Shown here piece after piece: positions 48,826 to 57,251 of a DNA stretch of 64,000 nt. Position 1 is the stretch's first letter; every line of letters begins with the position of its first letter. The notes below the pieces were generated by a model, which was not told the origin of the DNA, did not search any database, and worked only from the letters and a program-made list of their open reading frames with translations. Source of the stretch: Paenibacillus sp. CC-CFT747 (GTDB lineage Bacteria; Bacillota; Bacilli; Paenibacillales; NBRC-103111); NCBI GenBank assembly GCA_030323305.1, contig CP106741.1, forward strand, positions 5,627,501-5,691,500, in the 5' to 3' direction. A program made the translations under genes and the position numbers.

Positions 48826-48854
48826 ATTATAGTATAGGTGTCACGGTTTGACAA
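48826..48854 (-). promoter_or_regulatory. aroC promoter
   Basis: On the minus strand TTGTCA (48849-48854) and TATAAT (48826-48831) with a 17-base spacer, 68 bases upstream of the GTG. Near-consensus sigma-A. The leader has a small AGCGC-type stem. The rest of 48759-48955 holds nothing else recognisable. Confidence 0.8.
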
Positions 48855-48955
48855 GAAACGCTAGCTTGGTAAACGCACGCCAAAAAGGCCGCAAGCCCCC
48901 GGTCTGCCTTACGCAAACCATGATGGACATCGCGGCCCGGCTTCCAAAAAGAGAA

Positions 48956-49120
48956 TCAACTTTTGAGAGACTCCTTCGCCCGGTTCGTCACCGGCGGATC
49001 AAACCGGTTGTCGCTGACGGCGCGAAAAAGCAGCATGGAATCAATCCCGAGAATTTGAGCGCACTCTTCTCTGCTGATCATTCCCCGGCGGTAGGCGGTA
49101 ATGACCTTTCTTTTGTCCAT
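48956..49120 (-). CDS. Small conserved-looking protein, 54 aa
   Basis: Preceded by a near-perfect AGGAGGT ribosome site seven bases before the ATG at 49120. The sequence KRKVITAYRRGMISREECAQILGID reads like a helix-turn-helix fragment (short helix, GMIS turn, second helix), followed by a basic tail. No family assigned. It sits between aroC and cheR and may be a small DNA-binding or adaptor protein. Confidence 0.65.
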   Translation of the reverse strand: MDKRKVITAYRRGMISREECAQILGIDSMLLFRAVSDNRFDPPVTNRAKESLKS

Positions 49121-49243
49121 AGACGGACCTCCTGAAAATACCTTTCTACGACTAGTATGGGCAACCGTTTGGCCGGGTATACCCCAGGTCCTGGGCCCCA
49201 CTCTAGTGCTTATCCGGTAACACTCCAAGATAAGGCCCTCCTG

Positions 49244-50034
49244 CTACAGTTTGCGGTAGAAAAAGTATCCGCCGGCTCCAGTCCGTATTGCCCCGGAGTA
49301 AAAATCTGCTCCGTGCTTCCCACAAAAAGAATGCCTCCCGGCTTAAGAGCATCCGAAAATTTGTGATAGAGAAGCTGCTTCGCCTCTTCGGTAAAATAAA
49401 TCATGACGTTGCGGCATATGATTAAGTCCTGTCCCGGCTCGAACCGGTCGGTCAGCAGATTCTGCTTCTGAAACCGGATCGGCTTCTTCAGTTCTTCCGA
49501 CACGCGGTACTCGCTGCCTTCCTTTCGGAAATAGCGCGCCAGCATAGCGGCCGGAACATCCCTTACGGACCGGTCCGGATAAGTCCCTTGACGGGCCTTT
49601 TCCAATGCCCCCTCATCTATATCCGTTGCGGTAATCTGAACTTCTCCCTGAGCACCGAGATCAGCGAGAATCATCGATAACGTATAAGGCTCTTCCCCTG
49701 TCGAGCAGGCGGCACTCCAGCACTTCACTCGTGTGTGCCTACGGCGCATCTCCGGCAGAAATTTCGTCTGAAGCACTTCCCAACGGTTGGGGTTGCGCCA
49801 GAATTCCGAAACGTTGATCGTCATGCGGTCCAGAAACTCATAAAGCAGCCTCTTGTCTCCCGCTATCGCGTCATAGAACGCGCCGAACGAAGAAAAGCCC
49901 TTCTTCATCCGAAGCGTAGTAAGCCTTCGTTTCATCTGGGCTTCCTTGTATTGATTCAAATCGATGGATGTCAGCTCTTTGATCTTCTTAACAAATTGAG
50001 CAAAATCCCGGTCTTCCGTTATTTCCATACCCAT
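49244..50034 (-). CDS. cheR: Chemotaxis protein methyltransferase CheR (frameshift at 49260-49264)
   Basis: SAM-dependent methylation of chemoreceptor glutamates. N-terminal helical domain FVKKIKELTSIDLNQYKEAQMKRRL; methyltransferase core VKCWSAACSTGEEPYTLSMILAD, ITATDIDEGALEKARQGTY, DLIICRNVMIYFTEEAKQ. Adding one T at 49260-49264 changes the end to ADTFFYRKL, the usual CheR terminus. 263 aa. Start ATG 50034 (ATG 50028 possible). It follows ndk as in B. subtilis. Confidence 0.93.
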
Positions 50035-50098
50035 CACTCTCCACCAATCCGTTATGTCTCTTCAACAATTCCATACGGATCGGCGGATTCCTGCCGGG

Positions 50099-50542
50099 TT
50101 AGATCCACTTTTGGATGGTTCTTTCGTAATTCACGATTTCTTCCTCCCGGAAGAAGTTCGCGATTTCACGTTCCGCGCTCTCCGGAGAGTCCGAGCCGTG
50201 AATGATGTTATTGCCGGTATGTACGGCGAAATCTCCGCGGATGGTTCCGGGCTGAGCGTCCAGCGTGTTGGTTTTGCCCATCAGCATGCGGGAAATCGTA
50301 ATAACCTGATCCCCCTGCCAAACCATTCCGAAAACCGGTCCGGACGTGATGAAGGAAATCAGTTCCTCATAGAAGGATTTTCCTTGATGCTCAGCATAAT
50401 GCTTCTCCGCTTGCTCGCGCGAGATCACCATCAGCTTGGCAGCCGCCAGCTGGAAGCCTTTCTGCTCCAGACGCTTAACGACTTCACCAATCAATCCGCG
50501 CTGGACTCCGTCCGGCTTAACCATAATAAAGCTTCTTTCCAT
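50099..50542 (-). CDS. ndk: Nucleoside diphosphate kinase
   Basis: Balances NTP pools through a phosphohistidine intermediate. [26 protein letters not shown] at the start; catalytic histidine in [25 protein letters not shown] nucleotide site. 147 aa. AGGAGG precedes the ATG. It lies in the hep-men-ndk-cheR order of Bacillales. Confidence 0.97.
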   Translation of the reverse strand: MERSFIMVKPDGVQRGLIGEVVKRLEQKGFQLAAAKLMVISREQAEKHYAEHQGKSFYEELISFITSGPVFGMVWQGDQVITISRMLMGKTNTLDAQPGTIRGDFAVHTGNNIIHGSDSPESAEREIANFFREEEIVNYERTIQKWI

Positions 50543-50576
50543 GCCTTAACTCCTCCTGAATTCTAATAATGTCGAC

Positions 50577-51551
50577 TTAATAGGAACGATTCCCCACGAA
50601 ATGCGCGATGCGGATGAGGTCCTTCTTCGCTTGCCGGGTGGGGAGCCCGTCCAATGCTTCGATGGCTCTGTCGATGTAGCGGGACGCCAAGTCCTCCGCC
50701 CGCTTCACTCCTCCGGAACGCCGGATGGCTTCCAGAAAAGGGGTGACATCCCCTTGTCCATCCGCTTGCCGGATGCTCTCAATCTGCTCGAGAAGAAGAA
50801 CCTTCCGCTGCGGATCCTGAAGGGCAAACAGCACCGGCAGGGTAATGTTGCCCTGCTTGATATCGCTCCCAGGCGGTTTGCCAATCTGCTGCTCCGTCCC
50901 GTTAAGATCAAGCACGTCATCGCGGATTTGGAACGCCATTCCTACATTATAACCGAAACGGTACATTTTGTCGCAAACGCTTGCAGAGGCTCCTGCCGCC
51001 ACTGCACCCAGCTGGCAGCTAATGGCGATTAAATAAGCCGTTTTGCGTTTGATCCGAAGAAGGTAATCCCTCACGGTCTGGCCGGTATGAAAGAAGAACC
51101 GGATCTGCTCCATCTCCCCGACGCTCATTTCCACGATGGCATGCGACATGATTTGGTGAATCTCGGGCTGGGGCAGCCGGGTTACGACGCCAAGGGCTCT
51201 CGCAAAGATATAGTCTCCCGTGTACATCGCAATCCGGTTGTCCCATTTGGACTTGACGGTAGGCTGCCCCCGTCGGGTAGCCGCATCGTCAATGACGTCG
51301 TCATGGACCAGAGAAGCCATATGGATGAGTTCCATGGACACAGCGACATTTTTGAGCGTTTCCAGGTCATAATTCCCAAACCGGCCAGCGAGCAGGACAA
51401 AGACAGGCCGGATCCGCTTTCCGCCTGCCTTCAGAAGATGAACCGAGGTCTCGTTCAGAAGAGCATGATCGGACTGAACGCTGCTCTCCAGCTCTTTCTC
51501 GATATAGGCCAAATCTTTTTTATACCTGGAATAAATATCTATAATCTTCAT
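50577..51551 (-). CDS. hepT: Heptaprenyl diphosphate synthase component II
   Basis: Catalytic trans-prenyltransferase that makes the menaquinone-7 side chain with HepS. First aspartate-rich motif LVHDDVIDDAATRRGQPT, second FQIRDDVLDLNGTEQQIGKPPGSDIKQGNITLPVLFAL. 324 aa. ATG overlaps the mqnA stop (ATGA). Confidence 0.95.
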   Translation of the reverse strand: MKIIDIYSRYKKDLAYIEKELESSVQSDHALLNETSVHLLKAGGKRIRPVFVLLAGRFGNYDLETLKNVAVSMELIHMASLVHDDVIDDAATRRGQPTVKSKWDNRIAMYTGDYIFARALGVVTRLPQPEIHQIMSHAIVEMSVGEMEQIRFFFHTGQTVRDYLLRIKRKTAYLIAISCQLGAVAAGASASVCDKMYRFGYNVGMAFQIRDDVLDLNGTEQQIGKPPGSDIKQGNITLPVLFALQDPQRKVLLLEQIESIRQADGQGDVTPFLEAIRRSGGVKRAEDLASRYIDRAIEALDGLPTRQAKKDLIRIAHFVGNRSY

Positions 51552-52405
51552 TGTTTCACCCGTTTAGCGGATTTATACCCCCAGATTTGCAGATCCACCG
51601 GCTCCTGAACCAGTCCCAATTCGTAAGCATACCGGTAGTACAGCTCCAGTCCCTTCCATTGGTCAGGACCGAAATCATAACAGAGATTGGCAAAATACTG
51701 CCTCCAATACTCCTCGGTGCCTCCGATCCGATCCGCCGCCTCGGCAATCATCTCACCGGGATCCCGCAGGCCCTGTTCTTTGCTCCCCAGAAAGGCTTCA
51801 TACAATTCGCTAATCAACTCCGGAGCGGCTTCGGCCGCCTGCTTACGGACCACCCAAACGGCGAAGGTCATGCCAAGACCGGTCAGCCGGTGCCACTCTT
51901 CCCCTAGATCGGTGACCTTGTACTTCGTATTGGCCCATCCGGCCCGGATAGCGTCATCGCCGATAAGCAGGGCAGCGTCCGCCTCCTGCATCATTTCCTC
52001 AAGGGATGGAGCGGCATACCGGTAATCCGGGCGGCCGTGATGGAATTTCTCCAATAGGATTTTGAGAAGATTAACCGAGGTCGCCGAAGTGGTCGGCAGC
52101 ATGACCCTTCCGTTCGCAATTTCCTCAATAGGCTTCTCGTGAAAAAGCAGAATGGATTTGACCCGATTTCCCGCGCTAACCGATAAATCGGGCAGAAGAA
52201 CGTAATCTTTGAAGTTGGCTCCGTATGCAAAGGAGGATACCGGACTGGCGTCGATTTCCCCTTCGGCCAGCGCCTGATTCAGCATGGTCGGCACCTGGGA
52301 AACCAGCTCGATCCGTTCCCGGAACCTTGCCTCCGGAAAATGATAATAAATCGGCCAAACATTCGTGAAATTAATTCTTCCTAAGCGAAATCTCCTGTTG
52401 TTCAT
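51548..52405 (-). CDS. mqnA: Chorismate dehydratase MqnA (futalosine menaquinone pathway)
   Basis: First enzyme of the futalosine route, converting chorismate to 3-enolpyruvyl-benzoate. LGRINFTNVWPIYYHF at the start and IDASPVSSFAYGANFKDYVLLPDLSVSAGNRVKSILLFH, with SATSVNLLKILLEKF and ALLIGDDAIRAGW. 285 aa. Start ATG 52405 after GGGGAG. It overlaps ubiX by 35 bases. It is embedded in a menaquinone cluster next to chorismate-forming genes. Confidence 0.9.
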   Translation of the reverse strand: MNNRRFRLGRINFTNVWPIYYHFPEARFRERIELVSQVPTMLNQALAEGEIDASPVSSFAYGANFKDYVLLPDLSVSAGNRVKSILLFHEKPIEEIANGRVMLPTTSATSVNLLKILLEKFHHGRPDYRYAAPSLEEMMQEADAALLIGDDAIRAGWANTKYKVTDLGEEWHRLTGLGMTFAVWVVRKQAAEAAPELISELYEAFLGSKEQGLRDPGEMIAEAADRIGGTEEYWRQYFANLCYDFGPDQWKGLELYYRYAYELGLVQEPVDLQIWGYKSAKRVKQ

Positions 52406-52997
52406 GATTTTCTCCCCATCTTCTGTATACATCATGCTCGATTCCCATCGAATCCATAACCTTGCCTACCAGAAAATCCACCATCTCCTGTATGGATGCA
52501 GGCTTATGATAAAAAGCAGGCATAGCCGGGATGATACGCGCTCCCATCCGGGATAGGTTCAGCATGTTCTCTAGATGAATGGAATGAAGCGGACTTTCCC
52601 TCGGAACCAGGAGCAGGGGACGACCTTCCTTCAACATAACGTCAGCCGCACGCTCCAGCAAATTGTCCGACGCGCCTCGTGCCACCCCCGCCAAGGTTCC
52701 CATGGAGCAGGGGACAATGACCATACCGGCGGTCCGGAACGAACCGCTCGCGATACTCGCCCCAATATCCTGGATCGGATGGTAGGTCAGCCGGTCTCCC
52801 GCATCCGGAAAATGCTTCTCCAGCATCTCCTTCCGCTTGGAGGCGTTCCAGTCCAGTTCGTCATGCAGCACCCGCCAGCCGGCATCCGTAATGACGAGAT
52901 GAACCCGGCAGCCAAACTCGAGCAGGTACCGGCACAGCGTAACTCCGTAAACGGCACCGCTCGCCCCCGTTATTCCGACAATCCATGGCCTGTTCAT
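52371..52997 (-). CDS. ubiX: UbiX-family flavin prenyltransferase
   Basis: Makes prenylated FMN for UbiD-type decarboxylases. IVGITGASGAVYGVTLCRYL (FMN-binding GxTGASG), GSFRTAGMVIVPCSMGTLAGVARGASDNLLERAADVMLKEGRPLLLVPRESPLHSIHLENML, and the ILPAMPAFYHKP-like end IIPAMPAFYHKP. 208 aa. It overlaps ubiA by ATGA. It presumably serves the decarboxylation step of futalosine-type menaquinone synthesis. Confidence 0.92.
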   Translation of the reverse strand: MNRPWIVGITGASGAVYGVTLCRYLLEFGCRVHLVITDAGWRVLHDELDWNASKRKEMLEKHFPDAGDRLTYHPIQDIGASIASGSFRTAGMVIVPCSMGTLAGVARGASDNLLERAADVMLKEGRPLLLVPRESPLHSIHLENMLNLSRMGARIIPAMPAFYHKPASIQEMVDFLVGKVMDSMGIEHDVYRRWGENHEQQEISLRKN

Positions 52998-53862
52998 AAA
53001 TAACGCACCGACAGATCGACGAGGGTAAAGAAGAACATCACAATGCTGAGCACCCCATTCAAGGTAAAGAAGGCCGTGTTCAGCTTGGACAGATTCGTCG
53101 GTGAAACAAGCCGGTGCTCATAGATAAGGATCAAATAAGCGATCATAAGCCCGGCGAAGTACCACCAGCTCAAGTCCGTCATAAAGAACAAGATAATCAG
53201 GCCAACCGCCGTAATGAGGTGGAATACTTTGGCCAGTAGCAGCGCCTTCTCAAGCCCGAACCGGCTTGGAATGGAATAAAGTCCTTCTTTGCGGTCAAAC
53301 TCGATGTCCCCGCAGGCATAGATGACGTCGAAGCCCGCCGTCCAGAAGGCAATCGAGAAATAGAATACCATGGCGGCAGCATTGACGCTTCCGGTTACGG
53401 CGACCCAGCCCCCGAGCGGAGCCAGGGCAATGGTAAGACCCAGGATGACATGGCACAGCCAGGTAAACCGCTTCGTATAAGAGTAAAAGACCAGAAAAAA
53501 ACAGCAACCGGTAGCAGGCTCATCGCCAGGGTGCTGAGCTGAGAGGCCGCTACAAACAAGAGGACAAAGGAAACCGCAATAAACAACAGAACTTCCTTCG
53601 AAGACAACAGACCCGCCGGGATGGCCCTCCCCGCTGTGCGGGGATTCTTCTTGTCGAAAACCTTATCGATGACCCGGTTAAGTCCCATCGCGGCGCTCCG
53701 CGCGCCGAACATGGCAAGGGTTACCCAGCCGATCTGGCCCCAGCTTGGAAGATGCCCGAACATGACAACCGCACCAAGCAGGGCTCCCATGAAGGCAAAG
53801 GGAAGGGCGAATAACGTATGCTCGAATTTGATCATTTCCAGAAAAATTTTAACTTTACGCAT
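52994..53862 (-). CDS. UbiA-family prenyltransferase, MqnP type (frameshift at 53495-53501)
   Basis: Integral membrane aromatic prenyltransferase. N-terminal part has the first aspartate-rich motif as NRVIDKVFDKKNPRTAGRAIPAG. Adding one T to the run at 53495-53501 continues VFFLVFYSYTKRFTWLCHVILGLTIALAPLGGWVAVTGS, followed by the second motif DVIYACGDIEFDRKEGLYSIPSRFG. 289 aa. It is likely to attach the heptaprenyl chain to the menaquinone head group. It overlaps menG by 8 bases. Confidence 0.9.
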
Positions 53863-54592
53863 GTTGGCTTGCCTCCGGTCCCTGCTTGATATTCTCCTTG
53901 AATCCGATGTGAAGGGCGGCGATTCCTCCCGTCAGCGGATAGGCTTGGACATTCGTCAGTCCGATCTGCCGGAAAATGCCGGCTAGCTGCTGGTGATCGG
54001 GAAAGCTGACTAAGGATTCGGGAAGCCATTTGTACTGTTCGTAGCGCTTGGCAATCAGCTTGCCCATGAGCGGAAGAAGCCGCTGAAAGTAAAAGTAATA
54101 AATGGATTTGAACGGCTGCCAGGTGGGCTTGGAAAGCTCCAGGCAGACCACTTGTCCTCCGGGCTTCACGACCCTCTGCATTTCCCTAAGCACCTGCTCC
54201 AGGTCCGGTACGTTCCGAAGCCCGAAGCCGATGGTGGCGTAGTCAAAGGAATTGTCATCGTAAGGAAGACTCATGGCATTGCCTTGTACGAGCGTAATTT
54301 GATCGTTCCGGCCGGCAGCCTTGACCTTCTCCGCCCCGTAATCCAGCATATGCTGGCTGAAGTCCAGCCCTACAATGGGCCCTGTGCCGCTCGCTTTGGC
54401 AAGAGAAAGCGTCCAATCGCACGTTCCGCAGCACAGATCGATGGCTGTCGCTCCCGCAGGCACCTTCATCTTCTTCATCGTAAAGCTTCTCCAGGCTTTA
54501 TGCCGGCGAAAGCTCAATATGTCGTTCATCAAGTCGTATTTGGGAGCGATGCTCTCGAATACGGAGTGGACGAACTGTTCTTTGTTCTTCAT
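53855..54592 (-). CDS. menG: Demethylmenaquinone methyltransferase
   Basis: SAM-dependent last step of menaquinone synthesis (UbiE/MenG family). VHSVFESIAPKYDLMNDILSFRRHKAWR, DLCCGTCDWTLSLAKASG, GLDFSQHMLDYGAEKV, GNAMSLPYDDNSFDYATIGFGLRNVPD, YLTGGIAALHIG-like end YPLTGGIAALHIGFK. 245 aa. 15 bases after hepS. Confidence 0.96.
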   Translation of the reverse strand: MKNKEQFVHSVFESIAPKYDLMNDILSFRRHKAWRSFTMKKMKVPAGATAIDLCCGTCDWTLSLAKASGTGPIVGLDFSQHMLDYGAEKVKAAGRNDQITLVQGNAMSLPYDDNSFDYATIGFGLRNVPDLEQVLREMQRVVKPGGQVVCLELSKPTWQPFKSIYYFYFQRLLPLMGKLIAKRYEQYKWLPESLVSFPDHQQLAGIFRQIGLTNVQAYPLTGGIAALHIGFKENIKQGPEASQHA

Positions 54593-54607
54593 ATCCTGAC
54601 GACTCCC

Positions 54608-55471
54608 TTATCGCTCTTCCAGCACTTTGTTTCCTTTAAGACAGTCCTTCCAAGCGGCAGAGGCGGATTCCGCCTCTGCCGCCAGCTTCCCGTTCGACAT
54701 CCCGTTTCCTATCTTCTCGAACCGGAGCAACTCCCTTTCCAGCAAAGAAGCAAGCCTCTCCCGTACCCGGTATTTGACGAAGAGAGCCTCTTTCGATTCG
54801 GGCGTGCAGCGGTCCGATTGAATCTGTTTCCGGTCGTCCGCTGCAGCGCTATGGGTAAGATACCAATAAGTCCAGGAATCCTGCTCTTCTTCCGCTTGGC
54901 CTTCCGCCATGTACTCCGCCGCCAATATCTCTAGGCAGGTCGCACTCCTCAGAAGGTCGGGCCATTCCGCCGCTCTCTTCCCGGTCATCAAATAGGGGAA
55001 AAGAAGAAACATTTCCATCTGAATGGAAACCTTCTGATCCAGCCACTCTTCCGGGCTGATGACGGCTTGTCTGGTTTGAAGATAGAAATTCATTTTCTTG
55101 CGGTTGACTTCACAGATGGCGGAAGCGATCCGATCAATCATCTCGATTTCACCCGCCCGCGCCAGCAGATCATAATAACGGGCGCTGAAGTAGTCACCGG
55201 CCAGCACCTTCAACTGAAGGGACCGGGCAGCGGGCTTGTCTTTCCGTTCACTGCGCACAGGCACCGTCTGGTGGGTATCCAATCCCATTTGGACCAGGGA
55301 GACAACCAGGGCGTATAGGGTTCTCCGCTCCTCCCCGACTCCCTCTTCCTCAAGGGCAGCCAAAAGAAGCCTTGTCCGGACCTCCGGGTAAGAAGGAAGG
55401 TCCGTATAGGTGCGGATCATATCGTAATCGGTATACCGCCTGGCCAAATTCTGGATGGATAATTTATTCAT
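54608..55471 (-). CDS. hepS: Heptaprenyl diphosphate synthase component I
   Basis: Non-catalytic chain-length subunit that pairs with HepT. 287 aa, all helical, weakly conserved as usual for HepS: LARRYTDYDMIRTYTDLPSYPEVRTRLLLAAL, LVSLVQMGLDTHQTVP, VLAGDYFSARYYDLLARAGEIEMIDRIASAICEVNRKKMNFY. First gene of hepS-menG-ubiA-ubiX-mqnA-hepT. Confidence 0.9.
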   Translation of the reverse strand: MNKLSIQNLARRYTDYDMIRTYTDLPSYPEVRTRLLLAALEEEGVGEERRTLYALVVSLVQMGLDTHQTVPVRSERKDKPAARSLQLKVLAGDYFSARYYDLLARAGEIEMIDRIASAICEVNRKKMNFYLQTRQAVISPEEWLDQKVSIQMEMFLLFPYLMTGKRAAEWPDLLRSATCLEILAAEYMAEGQAEEEQDSWTYWYLTHSAAADDRKQIQSDRCTPESKEALFVKYRVRERLASLLERELLRFEKIGNGMSNGKLAAEAESASAAWKDCLKGNKVLEER

Positions 55472-55556
55472 CTTGCGCCTCCGCCATCATTAACAATACG
55501 TTCCAAAGCTACAGCTTATAATTATAGCATTATTTAATCCAGCCGTACAATCAACG

Positions 55557-56093
55557 TTACCGGGGCTCTCCCGTTTTGTCTTTCCATCTGGAGGTATAAG
55601 AAATCCGGTACAGCTTTCTAAGCTGCTCCGCCAGATCCGGCCGGTCCGGCTTCAATTCGGCCGCCCGCCCATCCCCCGTATCCTCTCTTCTTGCATCCAT
55701 GGCCATCAGAAGCGGACCGTTGCGCGAGCCTCCTCCCGTCTGGTCCAATACCCGGACCGTCACCTGGGAGACATTGGAGGTCCGCAGCAACCCGAAGCGG
55801 GTCAGCTCATACAGATCACGGTAAATGTCGCTCTCCCTCGGGGTTCCGTAAGAGAGAAGATCCACCTGGAGCACGGAATGACTCCACTGCACATGCCCAA
55901 TGTCGAGCCGAAGCGGAAGACCGCCCAGTTGATCGACTAAATTCTGCTCGTTCAAGGCAGGCAGCTGGTTCGTACGGAAGACGGCCAGTTCGCCTCGGGT
56001 GCGCCCTTTGTCAAGCTGGGGCAGCCAGGCCATGGCCGCCGCTACCGACCCGGTAAGCGCGAATGTCAGTATAATGCGGATGGAGCTGCGCAT
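55557..56093 (-). CDS. Hypothetical membrane-anchored protein
   Basis: 178 aa, family not recognised. An N-terminal transmembrane segment (about residues 6-24, IILTFALTGSVAAAMAWLP) precedes an extracytoplasmic domain with a central mixed region (LRLDIGHVQWSHSVLQVDLLSYG, DIYRDLYELTRFGLL, SQVTVRVLDQ). It lies between mtrB (with its own terminator) and hepS. No counterpart in B. subtilis at this place. Confidence 0.7.
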   Translation of the reverse strand: MRSSIRIILTFALTGSVAAAMAWLPQLDKGRTRGELAVFRTNQLPALNEQNLVDQLGGLPLRLDIGHVQWSHSVLQVDLLSYGTPRESDIYRDLYELTRFGLLRTSNVSQVTVRVLDQTGGGSRNGPLLMAMDARREDTGDGRAAELKPDRPDLAEQLRKLYRISYTSRWKDKTGEPR

Positions 56094-56136
56094 CGCGATT
56101 CCTCCTTATCCAAGCCTTATACCTCATTCTACAATA

Positions 56137-56160
56137 GAAAAAAGCAGGCTATGCCTGCTT
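56137..56160 (-). terminator. Terminator after mtrB
   Basis: Stem AAGCAGGC/GCCTGCTT with loop TA, and poly-T on the minus strand (plus A at 56138-56142). It separates mtrB from the hypothetical gene. Confidence 0.75.
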
Positions 56161-56168
56161 GGGAGCTC

Positions 56169-56390
56169 TTATTCTTCCGTGTGGATTTCTCCGAATTTCG
56201 TCATGACGACAGCTTTCCCCCGGATCTTGACCGCTGAGGTAAAATCGGTGAACTGAGCGATCATGACCTCTCCCTTGTCCAGCTTCTCCGTATGATGAAA
56301 CTTAGTATGCTGGCCCCGGGTAAGTCCGATAACCTGGACCCCGTTCTCTTTGGCTTTGATCACGAAATATTCGGCTTGGTTCTGCTCCAT
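56169..56390 (-). CDS. mtrB: Trp RNA-binding attenuation protein (TRAP)
   Basis: 73 aa, the usual TRAP size. [59 protein letters not shown] preserves the tryptophan-binding and KKR-type RNA-binding strands of the 11-mer ring. Start ATG 56390 behind GGAGG (TTG 56393 possible). It binds (G/U)AG triplets when tryptophan is present. A matching array precedes trpE in this window. The folE/mtrA gene that precedes mtrB in Bacillus is absent here. Confidence 0.95.
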   Translation of the reverse strand: MEQNQAEYFVIKAKENGVQVIGLTRGQHTKFHHTEKLDKGEVMIAQFTDFTSAVKIRGKAVVMTKFGEIHTEE

Positions 56391-56492
56391 CAACTCTAAT
56401 CCTCCGTTCTTCGATCCTTCCCTCTATGATGCTGTAAATCCGTCCGGAAGTCAACCGGAGGCTCTCTCTTATCCCGGTTAGCATTAGGCAGG

Positions 56493-56530
56493 CAAAAGAA
56501 AGAGACACCGGCCTTGACGGTGTCTCTTTC
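56493..56530 (-). terminator. Terminator after tRNA-Pro
   Basis: A 13-bp perfect stem (GAAAGAGACACCG at 56498-56510 with CGGTGTCTCTTTC at 56518-56530) starts one base after the tRNA 3' end and is followed on the minus strand by CTTTTGCC. Confidence 0.85.
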
Positions 56531-56531
56531 A

Positions 56532-56608
56532 TGGTCGGAGTAACACGATTCGAACGTGCGACCTCACCCACCCCAAGGGTGCGCGCTACCAGGCTGCGCC
56601 ATACCCCG
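56532..56608 (-). tRNA. tRNA-Pro (anticodon GGG)
   Basis: 77-base cloverleaf with encoded CCA. Acceptor CGGGGTA pairs with TACTCCG (one G-U). The D arm has AGCCTGGTAGCGC. The anticodon loop TTGGGGT is closed by CACCC/GGGTG, giving anticodon GGG. The T loop is GTTCGAATC. Immediately followed by a terminator. It sits between hbs and mtrB. Confidence 0.97.
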
Positions 56609-56748
56609 ACGTACTGCGCAAAAATATAATAAACCAGTTCGGTGGGAGTTGTCAATGCTAGTTTACGCAGAAAAGCCGCATCCACATAAGAGGCAGATAC
56701 GGCTTCATATCAATAAGTGGCTGGGTACTCGTATGTACGATAAGCCGA

Positions 56749-57021
56749 CTATTGGATTCCGTCTCTCAGAGCTTTACCTGGCTTGAAAGAAGGCACTTTG
56801 CTGGCGGCGATTTCGATTTCTTCTCCCGTCTGAGGATTGCGTCCTTTACGGGCGGAACGTTCACGAACCTCGAAATTTCCAAATCCAACAAGTTGAACCT
56901 TATCTCCGCTTTGCAGGGCTTCGGAAATGGCATCGAACACGGCTTCTACCGCTTTGGTGGCGTCCTTCTTGGAAAGTTCGGAGGATTCCGCTACCTTGGT
57001 AATCAATTCGGATTTATTCAT
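56749..57021 (-). CDS. hbs: DNA-binding protein HU
   Basis: 90-aa nucleoid protein. [77 protein letters not shown] with the DNA-intercalating RNPQTG arm. Start ATG 57021, eight bases after AAGGAGG; the ATG at 57030 is too close to that site. It has its own promoter. Confidence 0.97.
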   Translation of the reverse strand: MNKSELITKVAESSELSKKDATKAVEAVFDAISEALQSGDKVQLVGFGNFEVRERSARKGRNPQTGEEIEIAASKVPSFKPGKALRDGIQ

Positions 57022-57081
57022 GTCATTCACCTCCTTCTGCTGGTCGTTCTGTTATCTCTTGTTTTAACGGTTTCCCCGCAA

Positions 57082-57111
57082 AATATACATGCGGTGAGCC
57101 TCAACGGTCAA
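57082..57111 (-). promoter_or_regulatory. hbs promoter
   Basis: On the minus strand TTGACC (57106-57111) and TATATT (57082-57087) with an 18-base spacer, about 60 bases before the start. A second possible pair (TTGCAA / TACTAT, 17 spacer) lies upstream, near 57117-57145, so two start points are possible, as known for hbs in B. subtilis. Confidence 0.6.
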
Positions 57112-57170
57112 AACTATAGTAATATACCTAAGGGGTATTTGCAAGTCCTGCACCGTTATTTCGACATGCG

Positions 57171-57228
57171 AAAAGCCCGGGAAGGAGCCTTCCGGTCCGT
57201 AGACTGGAAGCGGCTTCCTATACCCGGG
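57171..57228 (-). terminator. Probable terminator after spoIVA
   Basis: A long imperfect hairpin (CCCGGG/CCCGGG with GGAAG/CTTCC and an inner TTCCGGTC/GACTGGAA) ends in only TTTT on the minus strand. Placed just after the spoIVA stop. Confidence 0.45.
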
Positions 57229-57251
57229 GTTATCTGCCAGTAAACCAAGCT

